A stretch of DNA of 6,361 nt from Gemmatimonadota bacterium. GTDB lineage: Bacteria > Gemmatimonadota > Gemmatimonadetes > Gemmatimonadales > GWC2-71-9. The translations under genes were made by a program, and so were the position numbers. The stretch spans positions 1-6,361 of the forward strand of contig JAPULP010000382.1 in NCBI GenBank assembly GCA_027294815.1. The letters are read 5' to 3'. Shown piece by piece: positions 1 to 6,264 of this stretch. The stretch's first letter is position 1. Each line of letters starts with the position of its first letter. Under the pieces are notes generated by a model, which saw nothing but the letters and a program-made list of their open reading frames with translations, had not been told where the DNA came from and did not search any database.

Positions 1-46
1 CGTCTAATCCGGACGGATCGACCCATTCTTCCCGGGAGGATTTTTC

Positions 47-325
47 ATGGCAGCTAAGCGAAGGAAGAAGGCCACCAAGCGTAAGGCGACCAAGCGCAGA
101 AAGGCCACGAAGCGTAAGGCCACGAAGCGCAAGGCGACCAAACGCAGAAAGGCCACGAAGCGCAAGACGACCAAGCGCAGAAAGGCCACGAAGCGCAAGG
201 CGACCAAGCGCAGAAAGACCACGAAGCGTAAGGCCACCAAGCGCAAGGCCACAAAGGGCAAGGCCACCAAGCGTCGTCGCACGGCGAAGAAGGCCGCGCC
301 ACGGCCGAAGCGCCGTCGCCGCTAG
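47..325 (+). CDS. Histone H1-tail-like Lys/Arg/Ala/Thr repeat protein
   Basis: This is a 92-residue protein made almost entirely of a K-[AT]-T-K-R(R) unit repeated 13 times (residues 8 to about 78), with a basic tail ending PRPKRRRR. By my count it has 31 Lys, 25 Arg, 16 Ala, 16 Thr, 2 Pro, 1 Gly and 1 Met. It has no acidic, aromatic or other hydrophobic residue, so it cannot have a normal folded core. The ATG follows a clear GGGAGGA Shine-Dalgarno at 34-40 with 6 bases of spacing, which fixes the start. Such low-complexity basic proteins resemble the C-terminal tails of histone H1 and bacterial H1-like or AlgP-type proteins, which bind DNA or RNA without sequence specificity. A nucleoid-associated or RNA-binding role is therefore inferred, not shown. 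The promoter lies beyond the window edge. Variation at third codon positions among the repeats argues that the protein sequence is under selection. Confidence 0.78.
   Translation: MAAKRRKKATKRKATKRRKATKRKATKRKATKRRKATKRKTTKRRKATKRKATKRRKTTKRKATKRKATKGKATKRRRTAKKAAPRPKRRRR
68..280 (+). repeat. In-frame 15/18-bp tandem repeat encoding K[AT]TKR(R)
   Basis: Thirteen degenerate copies of a 15- or 18-bp unit (aag gcc acc aag cgc, plus or minus aga) form the body of the basic protein gene. Most units alternate as 15+18 = 33 bp, the higher-order period. Lys is almost always AAG, while Ala, Thr and Arg third positions vary between copies. Each of the four double-Arg units ends with the AGA codon, which is unusual in a GC-rich gene. 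This suggests that those units descend from duplication of one ancestor. Copy number is likely to differ between relatives. Confidence 0.85.
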
Positions 326-359
326 GCGGGCGCCGCAGTTCAGTACAGTACGTTGCACG

Positions 360-383
360 GGGGCCGGCCGCTTTGCCGGCCCC
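360..383. terminator. GC-rich hairpin between convergent genes
   Basis: GGGGCCGGC (360-368) pairs perfectly with GCCGGCCCC (375-383) around a 6-base loop, giving a 9-bp all-GC stem. It lies 34 bases after the stop of the basic repeat protein and 26 bases before the stop of the convergent minus-strand gene, so it can serve both transcripts. Neither side has a T-tract, so it is not a textbook intrinsic terminator. It may act as a transcription barrier or a 3'-end stabiliser, perhaps together with Rho. Confidence 0.6.
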
Positions 384-409
384 GCGACGTTTAGAGGGCT
401 AGGTCAGAG

Positions 410-1210
410 CTACGGTTGCGTCGCGAGAATCCAGTTGGGACGACCCACCTTCACCGACGAGTTCACTTCCCACCCCGCGTAATGCCGGTACCAGACTTCT
501 TTGGGGATGGGATCTTCCTCGACGACTACAGGGAGCACCAAATGCACTCCCCCGGGTGCCGTTTGTGACTTGAGCAGATTGACGAGCGTGGACGCGGTGG
601 CAGTGCCGAGTGAAGCGATCAGGAGCGGGTCAATGACCACCAAGTTTGGATTCACGTCTGGAAACCATCCGCCGAGGCTGATCACCAGCGCTTGGAAGTT
701 GTGGCCCAGCGCCTCCGTCGCGGCGCGGCTTTCGTTGGCCTCGACGCCGGCCATGTCCTGATCGATCAGCAATACTTTGGCGTTGTGCGCCGCAATCAAG
801 AAACCGGCAGGAGCGAGCCTGGAGCCCACGATCAGCGTGAGTTCTTCGTGTTCGAGGGCCCGAGCCAATTCGGACAATGGCGTGTCGGTCGGAAGTCCCC
901 AATGTGTCGGCGCCTGCTGCGCCTGCCGCAACTTGAGGTGGCGCCCACGCCAGCGGCGAAAGCTGGGAAGACGCAGCCGTTGCTTGATAATGCGATCGAC
1001 ATGATCGAGCATGAGCACTTCGGTGAGGACCAACTGGCCCTGCGGCCCGGCGTCCAATTCCCGGACGGCATCGTCCCCTATGCCCAGTAGCTCCGCGCGC
1101 GAGAGTTGCTCCTTGTACTCCTCGATCCGCTGTAGGATGAATTCCTCGTACTCGCGGCGCAACGACTGAGTCCTTCGTTGCGGACGTTCGGATTGGGGAA
1201 GAGTCTGCAC
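410..1210 (-). CDS. Uncharacterised protein with degenerate class I methyltransferase-like fold
   Basis: The function is unknown. From a GTG start at 1210 the protein has 266 residues. The N-terminal ~50 residues form charged helices (EYEEFILQRIEEYKEQL). From about residue 123 an alternating strand/helix pattern resembles a Rossmann-like methyltransferase: strand LTLIVGS (124-130), helix, strand KVLLIDQD (145-152) ending in an acidic residue where SAM enzymes bind ribose, strand NLVVIDPLL (189-197), then helix and strand GGVHLVLPV (220-228). The GxGxG SAM loop is replaced by VGSRLAPAG, so SAM binding is doubtful. The start is uncertain. The frame stays open to an ATG at 1366 (318 residues) and a TTG at 1447, but that extra stretch is Gly/Pro/Arg-rich and reads through G-rich repeats, so it looks noncoding. 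GAGG lies 11 bases before the GTG. The gene follows rlmI on the same strand and may be co-transcribed with it. Confidence 0.72.
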   Translation of the reverse strand: MQTLPQSERPQRRTQSLRREYEEFILQRIEEYKEQLSRAELLGIGDDAVRELDAGPQGQLVLTEVLMLDHVDRIIKQRLRLPSFRRWRGRHLKLRQAQQAPTHWGLPTDTPLSELARALEHEELTLIVGSRLAPAGFLIAAHNAKVLLIDQDMAGVEANESRAATEALGHNFQALVISLGGWFPDVNPNLVVIDPLLIASLGTATASTLVNLLKSQTAPGGVHLVLPVVVEEDPIPKEVWYRHYAGWEVNSSVKVGRPNWILATQP

Positions 1211-1292
1211 AGTACCGTCAACCTCGCGATCGCCAGTCGGACGGTCAAGCCTTTCCTCACCGCCCCTTGCCCCTTCCGGCGGTCCCGCTCCA

Positions 1293-1320
1293 CCCCCCTC
1301 CCCCCCGGCGGGCCCACCCC
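1293..1320 (-). other. Potential G-quadruplex motif on the mRNA strand
   Basis: Read on the minus strand, four guanine runs of 4, 3, 7 and 6 bases are separated by loops of 1, 6 and 1 bases, matching the G3+N1-7 quadruplex rule. More guanine runs follow (1284-1286, 1270-1273, 1263-1266). The motif lies in the probable untranslated stretch between rlmI and the methyltransferase-like gene, about 80 bases upstream of the latter's GTG, on the strand that would be transcribed. Structure formation and any effect are inferred. Confidence 0.5.
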
Positions 1321-1374
1321 ACGCATCACCCCGCACGACGGTCGGATGGGCGCACACGTCTTGCATTCCCGCCC

Positions 1375-1443
<69 letters not shown>

Positions 1444-1446
<3 letters not shown>

Positions 1447-2601
1447 ATCCACCGCCCTTAGCAGTGCGGCTTTCAAATACCCGGTTTCTGGGATGGTGAG
1501 AACATTGGGATGATCGCGGCTCTGGCTGGTCGTCCGTTCCAGCACGAGGCGTCGGCCGCTATCCGATGCTGCGGAAATGAGCATCTCGAAGAAACGGTCC
1601 CTCCCGATGTGGAAGGAACACGACGCTGAAAAGATCGTACCCTTCGGCGCCAGGATGCGCATCGCGCGAAGGTTGATTTCCTTGTACCCCCGCAACGCCC
1701 GGTCGATGGCGGAACGCTGTCGGGCGAAGGCGGGCGGGTCGAGCACGATCGTGTCGAATTGCCGGCCCTCCCGTTCGTACGCTCGAAGCAGGTCGAAGAC
1801 GTTCGCCTCTACCCACTCGACGTTGTGCACGTCGTTCAGCTCTGCGTTCTTGGCTCCGACCTCGAGCGCAGCCGCACTGGAGTCGACGGCAACGACGCTC
1901 TCCGCAGGCGTGGCCATTTGGAGTGCGAACAACCCCTGATATGTGAACAGATCGAGGGCGCGTCCGTGCGCGAGCCCACCCATGAGCATGCGATTCTCGC
2001 GCTGATCGAGAAAGCCGCCGGTCTTTTGACCGGTATGGGCTGCCACCCAGTAGCGCACCGCCCCCTCGCGTGCTTCGACGAATTCGGGAATGGGACCCCG
2101 TACTTCATCGACTTCGAGAGGCAGGTCCTCGTGCCGGCGCACTGATGCGTCATTTCGCAAGAGCATCGACTTCGGTTTTGCGATCTCGTCGATGGCGCTC
2201 AAGACGTGGTCCCGGACCGCCTCCAACCCCGCCGACAGAAGTTGCACGACCACGATGTCGCCATACCTGTCAACGATCAAAGAGGGGAGTCCGTCCCCCT
2301 CCGCGTGCACGATGCGATAGCCCGTCGCGTCCAGGTTCTCCGGATCACGAATGGCGAGCGCCTCGGCCAACCGATGGTGCCACCACTCCCCGTCAACTGG
2401 AGATTCCTCCGTCGTGAGGAACCGCAAGCTGATTTCCGAGGGTGGACTCCAGAGCGCCTGGCCGAGATACGTCCCGCTGGCGTCTTCGGCGCGCACGACG
2501 CCCGGGGGTGCATTCGACGGTTCGATGTCGGAGCGGTAGATCCAGGGGTGACCGCGCCGCCAGCGTCTAGCCCCTCGTGGAGATACGACAATCGTTTCCA
2601 T
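1444..2601 (-). CDS. rlmI: RlmI-type 23S rRNA (cytosine-C5) methyltransferase
   Basis: This 385-residue SAM-dependent enzyme belongs to the RlmI/YccW family, which in E. coli forms m5C1962 in 23S rRNA. An N-terminal PUA RNA-binding domain (about residues 1-75) comes first, then a central region and a class I methyltransferase domain. Visible motifs are HTGQKTGGFLDQRENR (189-204, the family signature), motif I LDLFTYQG (216-223), the acidic strand end VVAVD (236-240), motif IV DPPAF (288-292) and motif VI SCSFH (327-331). The Cys in SCSFH (C328) is the likely catalytic nucleophile. The chosen ATG at 2601 starts the PUA domain directly, has GGAG 5 bases upstream, and shares one base with the aroH stop (TGATG), so translation is probably coupled. 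The frame is open further upstream, but only inside aroH. The exact target cytosine is inferred from family, and RlmI paralogues can differ. Confidence 0.9.
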
Positions 2602-2957
2602 CACAACTCCGGGCGCAAGGTCTGAGCTGCGCGCAAATACACGTGTTTGATCGCCGCCGCCGCGCGGTCCGTGTTGACGTGCATCAAGACGCGGATGCAT
2701 CGAGGGAGACCACCGGGGACGTCGGTCTCCGTCGCCCCCAACAACGGCGTGTGTTTCCACCCGAGTCCCCTCGCTGCTTGCGCCGGATAGACGCTTTGGA
2801 GGTCGGGTGTCATAGTAAACATTATGCTCGCGATATCGTCCACGGCAACATCGTTATCCTGGACGAGTGCCTCGAGCAGTTCTTTTGTGGCCTCGAGAAT
2901 AAGCACTCTCTCGTCGGCTTCAACCACCGTGGCCCCTCGAATTCCCCGAAAACGCAT
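2601..2957 (-). CDS. aroH: Monofunctional chorismate mutase, AroH class
   Basis: This 118-residue cytosolic enzyme rearranges chorismate to prephenate, the entry step to phenylalanine and tyrosine. It aligns along nearly its full length with the trimeric Bacillus subtilis AroH fold: N-terminal RGIRGAT, then TPDL, ETDVPGGL, CIRVLMHV and the C-terminal HVYL and LRP. Recalled active-site residues of the Bacillus enzyme are present as Arg7, Arg63, Glu77, Arg89 and Tyr107. The equivalent of Lys60 is Gln60 and that of Cys75 is Gly74. The ATG is fixed by the conserved N-terminus, but the nearest GGAGG is 14 bases upstream, too far for a standard ribosome site. No start codon lies in frame just before it. 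It overlaps the rlmI-type gene by one base and is first in that transcript, divergent from thiE. No other aromatic biosynthesis gene is in view. Confidence 0.93.
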   Translation of the reverse strand: MRFRGIRGATVVEADERVLILEATKELLEALVQDNDVAVDDIASIMFTMTPDLQSVYPAQAARGLGWKHTPLLGATETDVPGGLPRCIRVLMHVNTDRAAAAIKHVYLRAAQTLRPEL

Positions 2958-2968
2958 AGTATTTAGTT
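2958..2968. promoter_or_regulatory. 11-bp divergent gap between aroH and thiE starts
   Basis: Only 11 AT-rich bases (agtatttagtt) separate the ATG of aroH from the GTG of thiE, so each gene's promoter must overlap the gap or lie in the other gene. On the plus strand TAGTAT (2957-2962) matches four of six positions of the -10 consensus. It ends 6 bases before the thiE GTG, the geometry of a leaderless transcript. I see no convincing -35 element at the usual spacing. No riboswitch can fit in the gap, and I see no thiamine-pyrophosphate riboswitch next to it. Confidence 0.35.
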
Positions 2969-3598
2969 GTGCCTCCAGATTACCGTTTGATTGCCGTGAC
3001 CGCCCCGGAGCTTTATGAGGGGCAGGATGTCCTGGACGCTTGCCGGGCCGCAGTCAGTGGTGGGGCAACCGCTGTTCAAATCAGAGTCAAACACAGTAAC
3101 GCCGCCGAACTGTGTCGCACCACCGAGCGGGTCATGCGCGTCGTCGAGGTTCCCGTCTACGTCAACGATCGCCTCGATGTGGCTCTGGCGGCAGGCGCCC
3201 ATGGAGTGCATCTCGGAGCGGATGATCTTCCCGCGGACCGTGTGCGGGCGATCGTCCCGTCGGCCCTCCGCGTCGGGCTGTCGGTTGGCAGCGACATCGA
3301 AGCACGCGACGCTACCGAGGCAGCCGCTCACTACTGGAGTCTCGGTCCGTTTGCGCGAACCCTGAGCAAAGCCGACGCCGGCGCGCCACTGGGCGTGAAG
3401 GGGTTTCGGAACTTGGGTCGCCTGGCGCCCGCCGGCACCCCGCTCATTGGTATTGGCGGGATCGGCGAGCAAAACGTGTCCGACGTTGTGTCGGCCGGCG
3501 CTCGAGGTGTTGCCATCATCAGTGCCATCTTCGGTGCTGATGACATCGAGCGTGCCACGCGCCGAATCCGAGATGCCCTAGATGCGTCTTTGCGCTGA
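2969..3598 (+). CDS. thiE: Thiamine phosphate synthase
   Basis: This 209-residue cytosolic TIM-barrel enzyme joins the thiazole phosphate and HMP-pyrophosphate to make thiamine phosphate. Motifs appear in order: YRLIAVT at the first strand, AVQIRVK (35-41, the family QxRxK), VNDRLD (65-70), HGVHLGADDLP (78-88), LGPFARTLSK (125-134), the phosphate-binding IGIGGI (160-165) and GVAIISAIFG (180-189). The usual Gln of HLGQ is Ala84. The GTG at 2969 is the only plausible start: a TAG lies in frame at 2957-2959 and the first strand begins at residue 5. No Shine-Dalgarno is visible, so leaderless or atypical initiation is likely. The gene stands alone on the plus strand, divergent from aroH and convergent with mltG (12 bases between stops). 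No other thiamine gene is in view. TenI-type paralogues share this fold, but the QIRVK and NDR motifs favour ThiE. Confidence 0.9.
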   Translation: MPPDYRLIAVTAPELYEGQDVLDACRAAVSGGATAVQIRVKHSNAAELCRTTERVMRVVEVPVYVNDRLDVALAAGAHGVHLGADDLPADRVRAIVPSALRVGLSVGSDIEARDATEAAAHYWSLGPFARTLSKADAGAPLGVKGFRNLGRLAPAGTPLIGIGGIGEQNVSDVVSAGARGVAIISAIFGADDIERATRRIRDALDASLR

Positions 3599-3610
3599 CG
3601 TAGCGACTCC

Positions 3611-4564
3611 TTAGCGGTCGCGTATCCGCCGGATAGCTGCGATGTGTTCGCGATAGGTGCGAGAAAAGACGTGTCGCCCGCCCGGCCCGGCCACGAAGAA
3701 CAGAAAATCACTTGCGCGTGGATAGAGCGCCGCCTCTATGGTTGCCGCGGATGGTTGTGCTATCGCATGCGGTGGGAGACCGTCGATGAGGTACGTGTTG
3801 TACCGCGAAGGGGTTCGATAGTCTCGCTCGAACAACCGACGCCGGGTTCCAAGAGCATAGATGACCGTCGGGTCGGCCTCGAGACGCATTCCCCGCGACA
3901 GACGGTTGTGATACACCGACGACACGTATCGAAGGTCAACGGGATGTTGCGCTTCACCCTCGATGATGGAGGCGAGTGTGATCGCTTGATCTCGAGTCAT
4001 TTGCAGGGTGTCGAGTCGTGCGTCCCACTCCGGTTGCCATCGCGCCTCGAACTCCGACACCATTTGTCTCACCACGTCGAGCGCAGATGCTCCGACCGAC
4101 GCGTGGTATGTGTTGGGGTACAGGTATCCCTCGAGCGTCGGTTCCCTGGCTCCTACCCTCTCCACCAGGCCGCTGTCGTGCGCCGCGGTGACGAAGTCCT
4201 GCTCCGGTATTCCGAGTTGTGATTGGGCCAGTGCGGCAATTTCCTCAAGCATGAGCCCCTCGGGAACCACCAGCCGATCCTGGGCCGTACGACCCGCGAC
4301 GAGCATGCGCAGCACTTCGCTCGATGTCGCCCGCGTTGGAAAGTCGTACACACCGGCTTGAATGGTCCGTTCGTATCCCACGAGCTTGGTGTACAATCGA
4401 AACCATCGTGCGGATCCGATGACGCCACGAGCGGTCAGGGAATCGGTCACCGTCGACACGGATGCGCCACGCGGGATGGTTACGCGAACGCTTTTCTCCG
4501 ATGCGGATGGTCGCGAGCAGGCTATCGACAGGAGCGCCGGCACCACCCAGACGAATCTACTCAT
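3611..4564 (-). CDS. mltG: Endolytic murein transglycosylase MltG
   Basis: This 317-residue envelope protein of the YceG/MltG family cleaves nascent glycan strands inside the chain, which is thought to set glycan length in peptidoglycan synthesis. Residues 1-16 are hydrophobic and end SIAC, so Cys16 could be a lipoprotein site. The -3 Ser is atypical, and a short membrane anchor is the alternative. A LysM-like subdomain spans about residues 25-100. The catalytic domain shows LEGYLYPNTY (144-153), ASIIEGEA (198-205) with the predicted catalytic Glu202, YHNRLSRGM (218-226), DPTVIYALG (231-239), YNTYLIDGLPP (255-265) and FFVAGPGGRHVF (289-300). It is slightly shorter than the E. coli protein. 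Its ATG overlaps the ruvX stop by four bases (ATGA) with no clear Shine-Dalgarno, suggesting translational coupling. It is the last gene of the rho-ruvX-mltG run. Confidence 0.94.
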   Translation of the reverse strand: MSRFVWVVPALLSIACSRPSASEKSVRVTIPRGASVSTVTDSLTARGVIGSARWFRLYTKLVGYERTIQAGVYDFPTRATSSEVLRMLVAGRTAQDRLVVPEGLMLEEIAALAQSQLGIPEQDFVTAAHDSGLVERVGAREPTLEGYLYPNTYHASVGASALDVVRQMVSEFEARWQPEWDARLDTLQMTRDQAITLASIIEGEAQHPVDLRYVSSVYHNRLSRGMRLEADPTVIYALGTRRRLFERDYRTPSRYNTYLIDGLPPHAIAQPSAATIEAALYPRASDFLFFVAGPGGRHVFSRTYREHIAAIRRIRDR

Positions 4565-5007
4565 CGGTGACGGTCGAGATATGTCTGCAGCAGCACGGTG
4601 GCGGCGAGCTGATCCACCTCGGCCTTGCGACCCTGTGTACTGCCACCGAGGTCGCGGATAGCACCAAGCGCTCGCGCGGTGGTCATTCGCTCGTCGAAGA
4701 ACGCAACCGGCAAGCCGGTCTTGTCCCGCACCAACTCACCTTCCAGTCGTGCGTGCTTCGCCGGTGGACCCTCTGCGCCCGATTCGTCTAACGGCAGGCT
4801 GAACACCACCCCCACAGGTGCGCGCTCATCGAGAAACACCTTGAGTTGGTTGAGCGGGAATCGCCTTCCCTGCCGGCGGCTGAGGCTTCCCAGCGGGTAC
4901 GCATGGTGCTGCCCGGTGTCGGAGATCGCGAGTCCGATGCGCTTTTCACCCCAGTCAATGGCGAGTAGTCTACCGTCTTGGGGAAGTGCCGGGGTTGAGG
5001 GGGCCAC
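4561..5007 (-). CDS. ruvX: RuvX/YqgF RNase H-fold nuclease
   Basis: This 148-residue cytosolic protein belongs to the YqgF family, known as a putative Holliday junction resolvase and linked to maturation of the 16S rRNA 5' end. Family motifs are AIDWGEKRIGLAISD (16-30), FSLPLDESGAEGPPA (69-83), FFDERMTT (103-110) and DQLAATVLLQTYLD (132-145). Asp18, Asp105 or Glu106, and Asp132 are the likely metal-binding acids. The chosen start is a GTG at 5007, with AAGGA 9 bases upstream, overlapping the end of rho. The rho stop (TAG, 5016-5014) is only 6 bases before it. The gene overlaps the mltG start by four bases. The pairing with mltG fits a common bacterial neighbourhood. Whether it acts on rRNA or on DNA junctions cannot be judged from sequence. 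Confidence 0.93.
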   Translation of the reverse strand: MAPSTPALPQDGRLLAIDWGEKRIGLAISDTGQHHAYPLGSLSRRQGRRFPLNQLKVFLDERAPVGVVFSLPLDESGAEGPPAKHARLEGELVRDKTGLPVAFFDERMTTARALGAIRDLGGSTQGRKAEVDQLAATVLLQTYLDRHR

Positions 5008-5013
5008 CCACGA

Positions 5014-6264
5014 CTATCCTTGTTGCATCGTGGCGAAGAACTCCTTGTTGGTCTTCGCGCGTTTCATACGCTCGAGCAAGAACTCGATGGCCTCAACCGT
5101 CGGCATGTCGGCGAGGAAGTTGCGCAACAAATACGTCTTGTTGAGTTCATCTGGATCGAGGAGAAGCTCTTCTTTACGGGTGGAGCTGCGTTGTACGTCG
5201 ATGGCGGGGTAGATGCGGCGGTCGGAAATGCGCCGGTCGAGTACCAGTTCCATGTTGCCGGTGCCCTTGAACTCCTCGAAAATCACCTCGTCCATGCGGC
5301 TACCCGTCTCGATCAGTGCTGTAGCAATGATCGTCAAAGACCCGCCGTCGTCGATATTGCGCGCCGCGCCGAAGAATCGCTTCGGTTTTTGCAGGGCGTT
5401 GGCGTCCACACCACCTGACAGAATCTTTCCTGAATGCGGAATGACGACGTTGTGTGCGCGTGCCAAGCGCGTAATCGAGTCGAGCAGAATCACGACGTCC
5501 TTCTTATGCTCGACGAGCCGGCGTGCCTTTTCCAGTACCATGTCCGCGACCTGAACGTGGCGGTCGGCAGGCTCGTCAAACGTCGATGCAATCACCTCGG
5601 CGTCGACGTTTTCCTCCATGTCCGTCACTTCCTCGGGACGCTCGTCGATCAGGAGGACGATGAGCGTGGCCTCGGGCGTGTTTTCGGAAATGGCGTTGGC
5701 GATCTTCTGAAGCAGAATGGTCTTTCCGGCCTTTGGCGGAGCGACAATCAAACCGCGCTGTCCAAAGCCGATCGGCGACAGCAGATCGATGACCCGGCAG
5801 GAGATGTCTCCGTCTTTTCGCTCGAGATGAATCCGGCGGTCGGGATAGCGTGGCTTGAGGTTGTCGAAAGCGATGCGATGCTTGGCAGCGTCCGGGTCTC
5901 CGAAGTTGACACTTTCGACCTTCAGCAGCGCGAGGTACCGCTCTCCTTCCTTCGGTGGGCGAACCTGCCCCGCCACCGTGTCGCCCGTGCGCAAGTCGAA
6001 CCGCTTGATTTGACTCGGACTCACGTAGATGTCGTCGGGACCGTACAAATAATTCCAGTCTTGGCTGCGCAAGAATCCATATCCCTCGGGAAGGATTTCC
6101 AACACGCCTTCGCCACGCAGCACTGTATCCGTATCGAGCAACGATTGCTCGATACGGAAGATCAGATCTTGCTTGCGCAGACCTGAGTAGTTAGTGATGT
6201 TCAATTCTTCGGCCATCGCGTGTAACTCTGCGACGGATTTCTGCTTGAGTTCAGTGATGTCCAC
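5014..6264 (-). CDS. rho: Transcription termination factor Rho
   Basis: This is a hexameric RNA-dependent ATPase and helicase that ends transcription. From the GTG at 6264 it has 416 residues, close to the E. coli length. Order of elements: N-terminal helix bundle (LRKQDLIFRIEQ, 29-40), cold-shock RNA-binding domain with GYGFLR (61-66) and DDIYVS (77-82), Walker A APPKAGKT (175-182), LIDERPEEVT (205-214), Walker B VVILLDS (257-263), Q-loop SGKILSGGVDANAL (278-291), R-loop region KGTGNMEL (333-340) and the arginine-finger segment RSSTRKEELL (359-368). All look intact. The frame is open to a TTG at 6324, but the residues before the GTG are not family-like. GGAG lies 10 bases before the GTG, and the protein then opens with DITELK as expected. 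It lacks the long N-terminal insertions seen in some high-GC phyla. First gene in view of the rho-ruvX-mltG operon. Confidence 0.97.
   Translation of the reverse strand: MDITELKQKSVAELHAMAEELNITNYSGLRKQDLIFRIEQSLLDTDTVLRGEGVLEILPEGYGFLRSQDWNYLYGPDDIYVSPSQIKRFDLRTGDTVAGQVRPPKEGERYLALLKVESVNFGDPDAAKHRIAFDNLKPRYPDRRIHLERKDGDISCRVIDLLSPIGFGQRGLIVAPPKAGKTILLQKIANAISENTPEATLIVLLIDERPEEVTDMEENVDAEVIASTFDEPADRHVQVADMVLEKARRLVEHKKDVVILLDSITRLARAHNVVIPHSGKILSGGVDANALQKPKRFFGAARNIDDGGSLTIIATALIETGSRMDEVIFEEFKGTGNMELVLDRRISDRRIYPAIDVQRSSTRKEELLLDPDELNKTYLLRNFLADMPTVEAIEFLLERMKRAKTNKEFFATMQQG
6128..6158 (-). other. Perfect 14-bp hairpin inside early rho coding sequence
   Basis: TCCGTATCGAGCAA (6128-6141) and TTGCTCGATACGGA (6145-6158) are exact reverse complements around a 3-base loop. 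In the rho mRNA this makes a 14-bp stem spanning codons 36-46 (FRIEQSLLDTD). That is the variable link between the helix bundle and the cold-shock domain. No uridine tract follows. It could be incidental, or it could affect rho expression or RNA stability. Confidence 0.8.

Noticed and set aside
4..282. Minus-strand ORF rich in Leu/Val/Arg/Phe opposite the basic repeat gene
   Set aside because: It is the mirror of the tandem repeat; long open antisense frames are expected opposite Lys/Ala/Thr/Arg repeats, and the plus strand has the good ribosome site.
2602..2760. Extension of the RlmI-type protein upstream to 2760
   Set aside because: The extension lies wholly inside aroH, and the PUA domain begins at the ATG at 2601, which has GGAG at good spacing.
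2963..3472. 169-residue minus-strand ORF opposite thiE
   Set aside because: thiE motifs are intact on the plus strand; the antisense frame has no domain pattern.
3599..3621. Terminator between convergent thiE and mltG
   Set aside because: Only a weak 5-bp pairing (gcgac/gtcgc) around a 9-base loop is visible, with no T-tract.
3644..4222. 192-residue plus-strand ORF opposite mltG
   Set aside because: mltG has all family motifs on the other strand, and this frame shows none.
5434..6186. 250-residue plus-strand ORF opposite rho
   Set aside because: It is antisense to a fully conserved rho sequence, shows no recognisable motif, and is explained by GC-rich codon bias.
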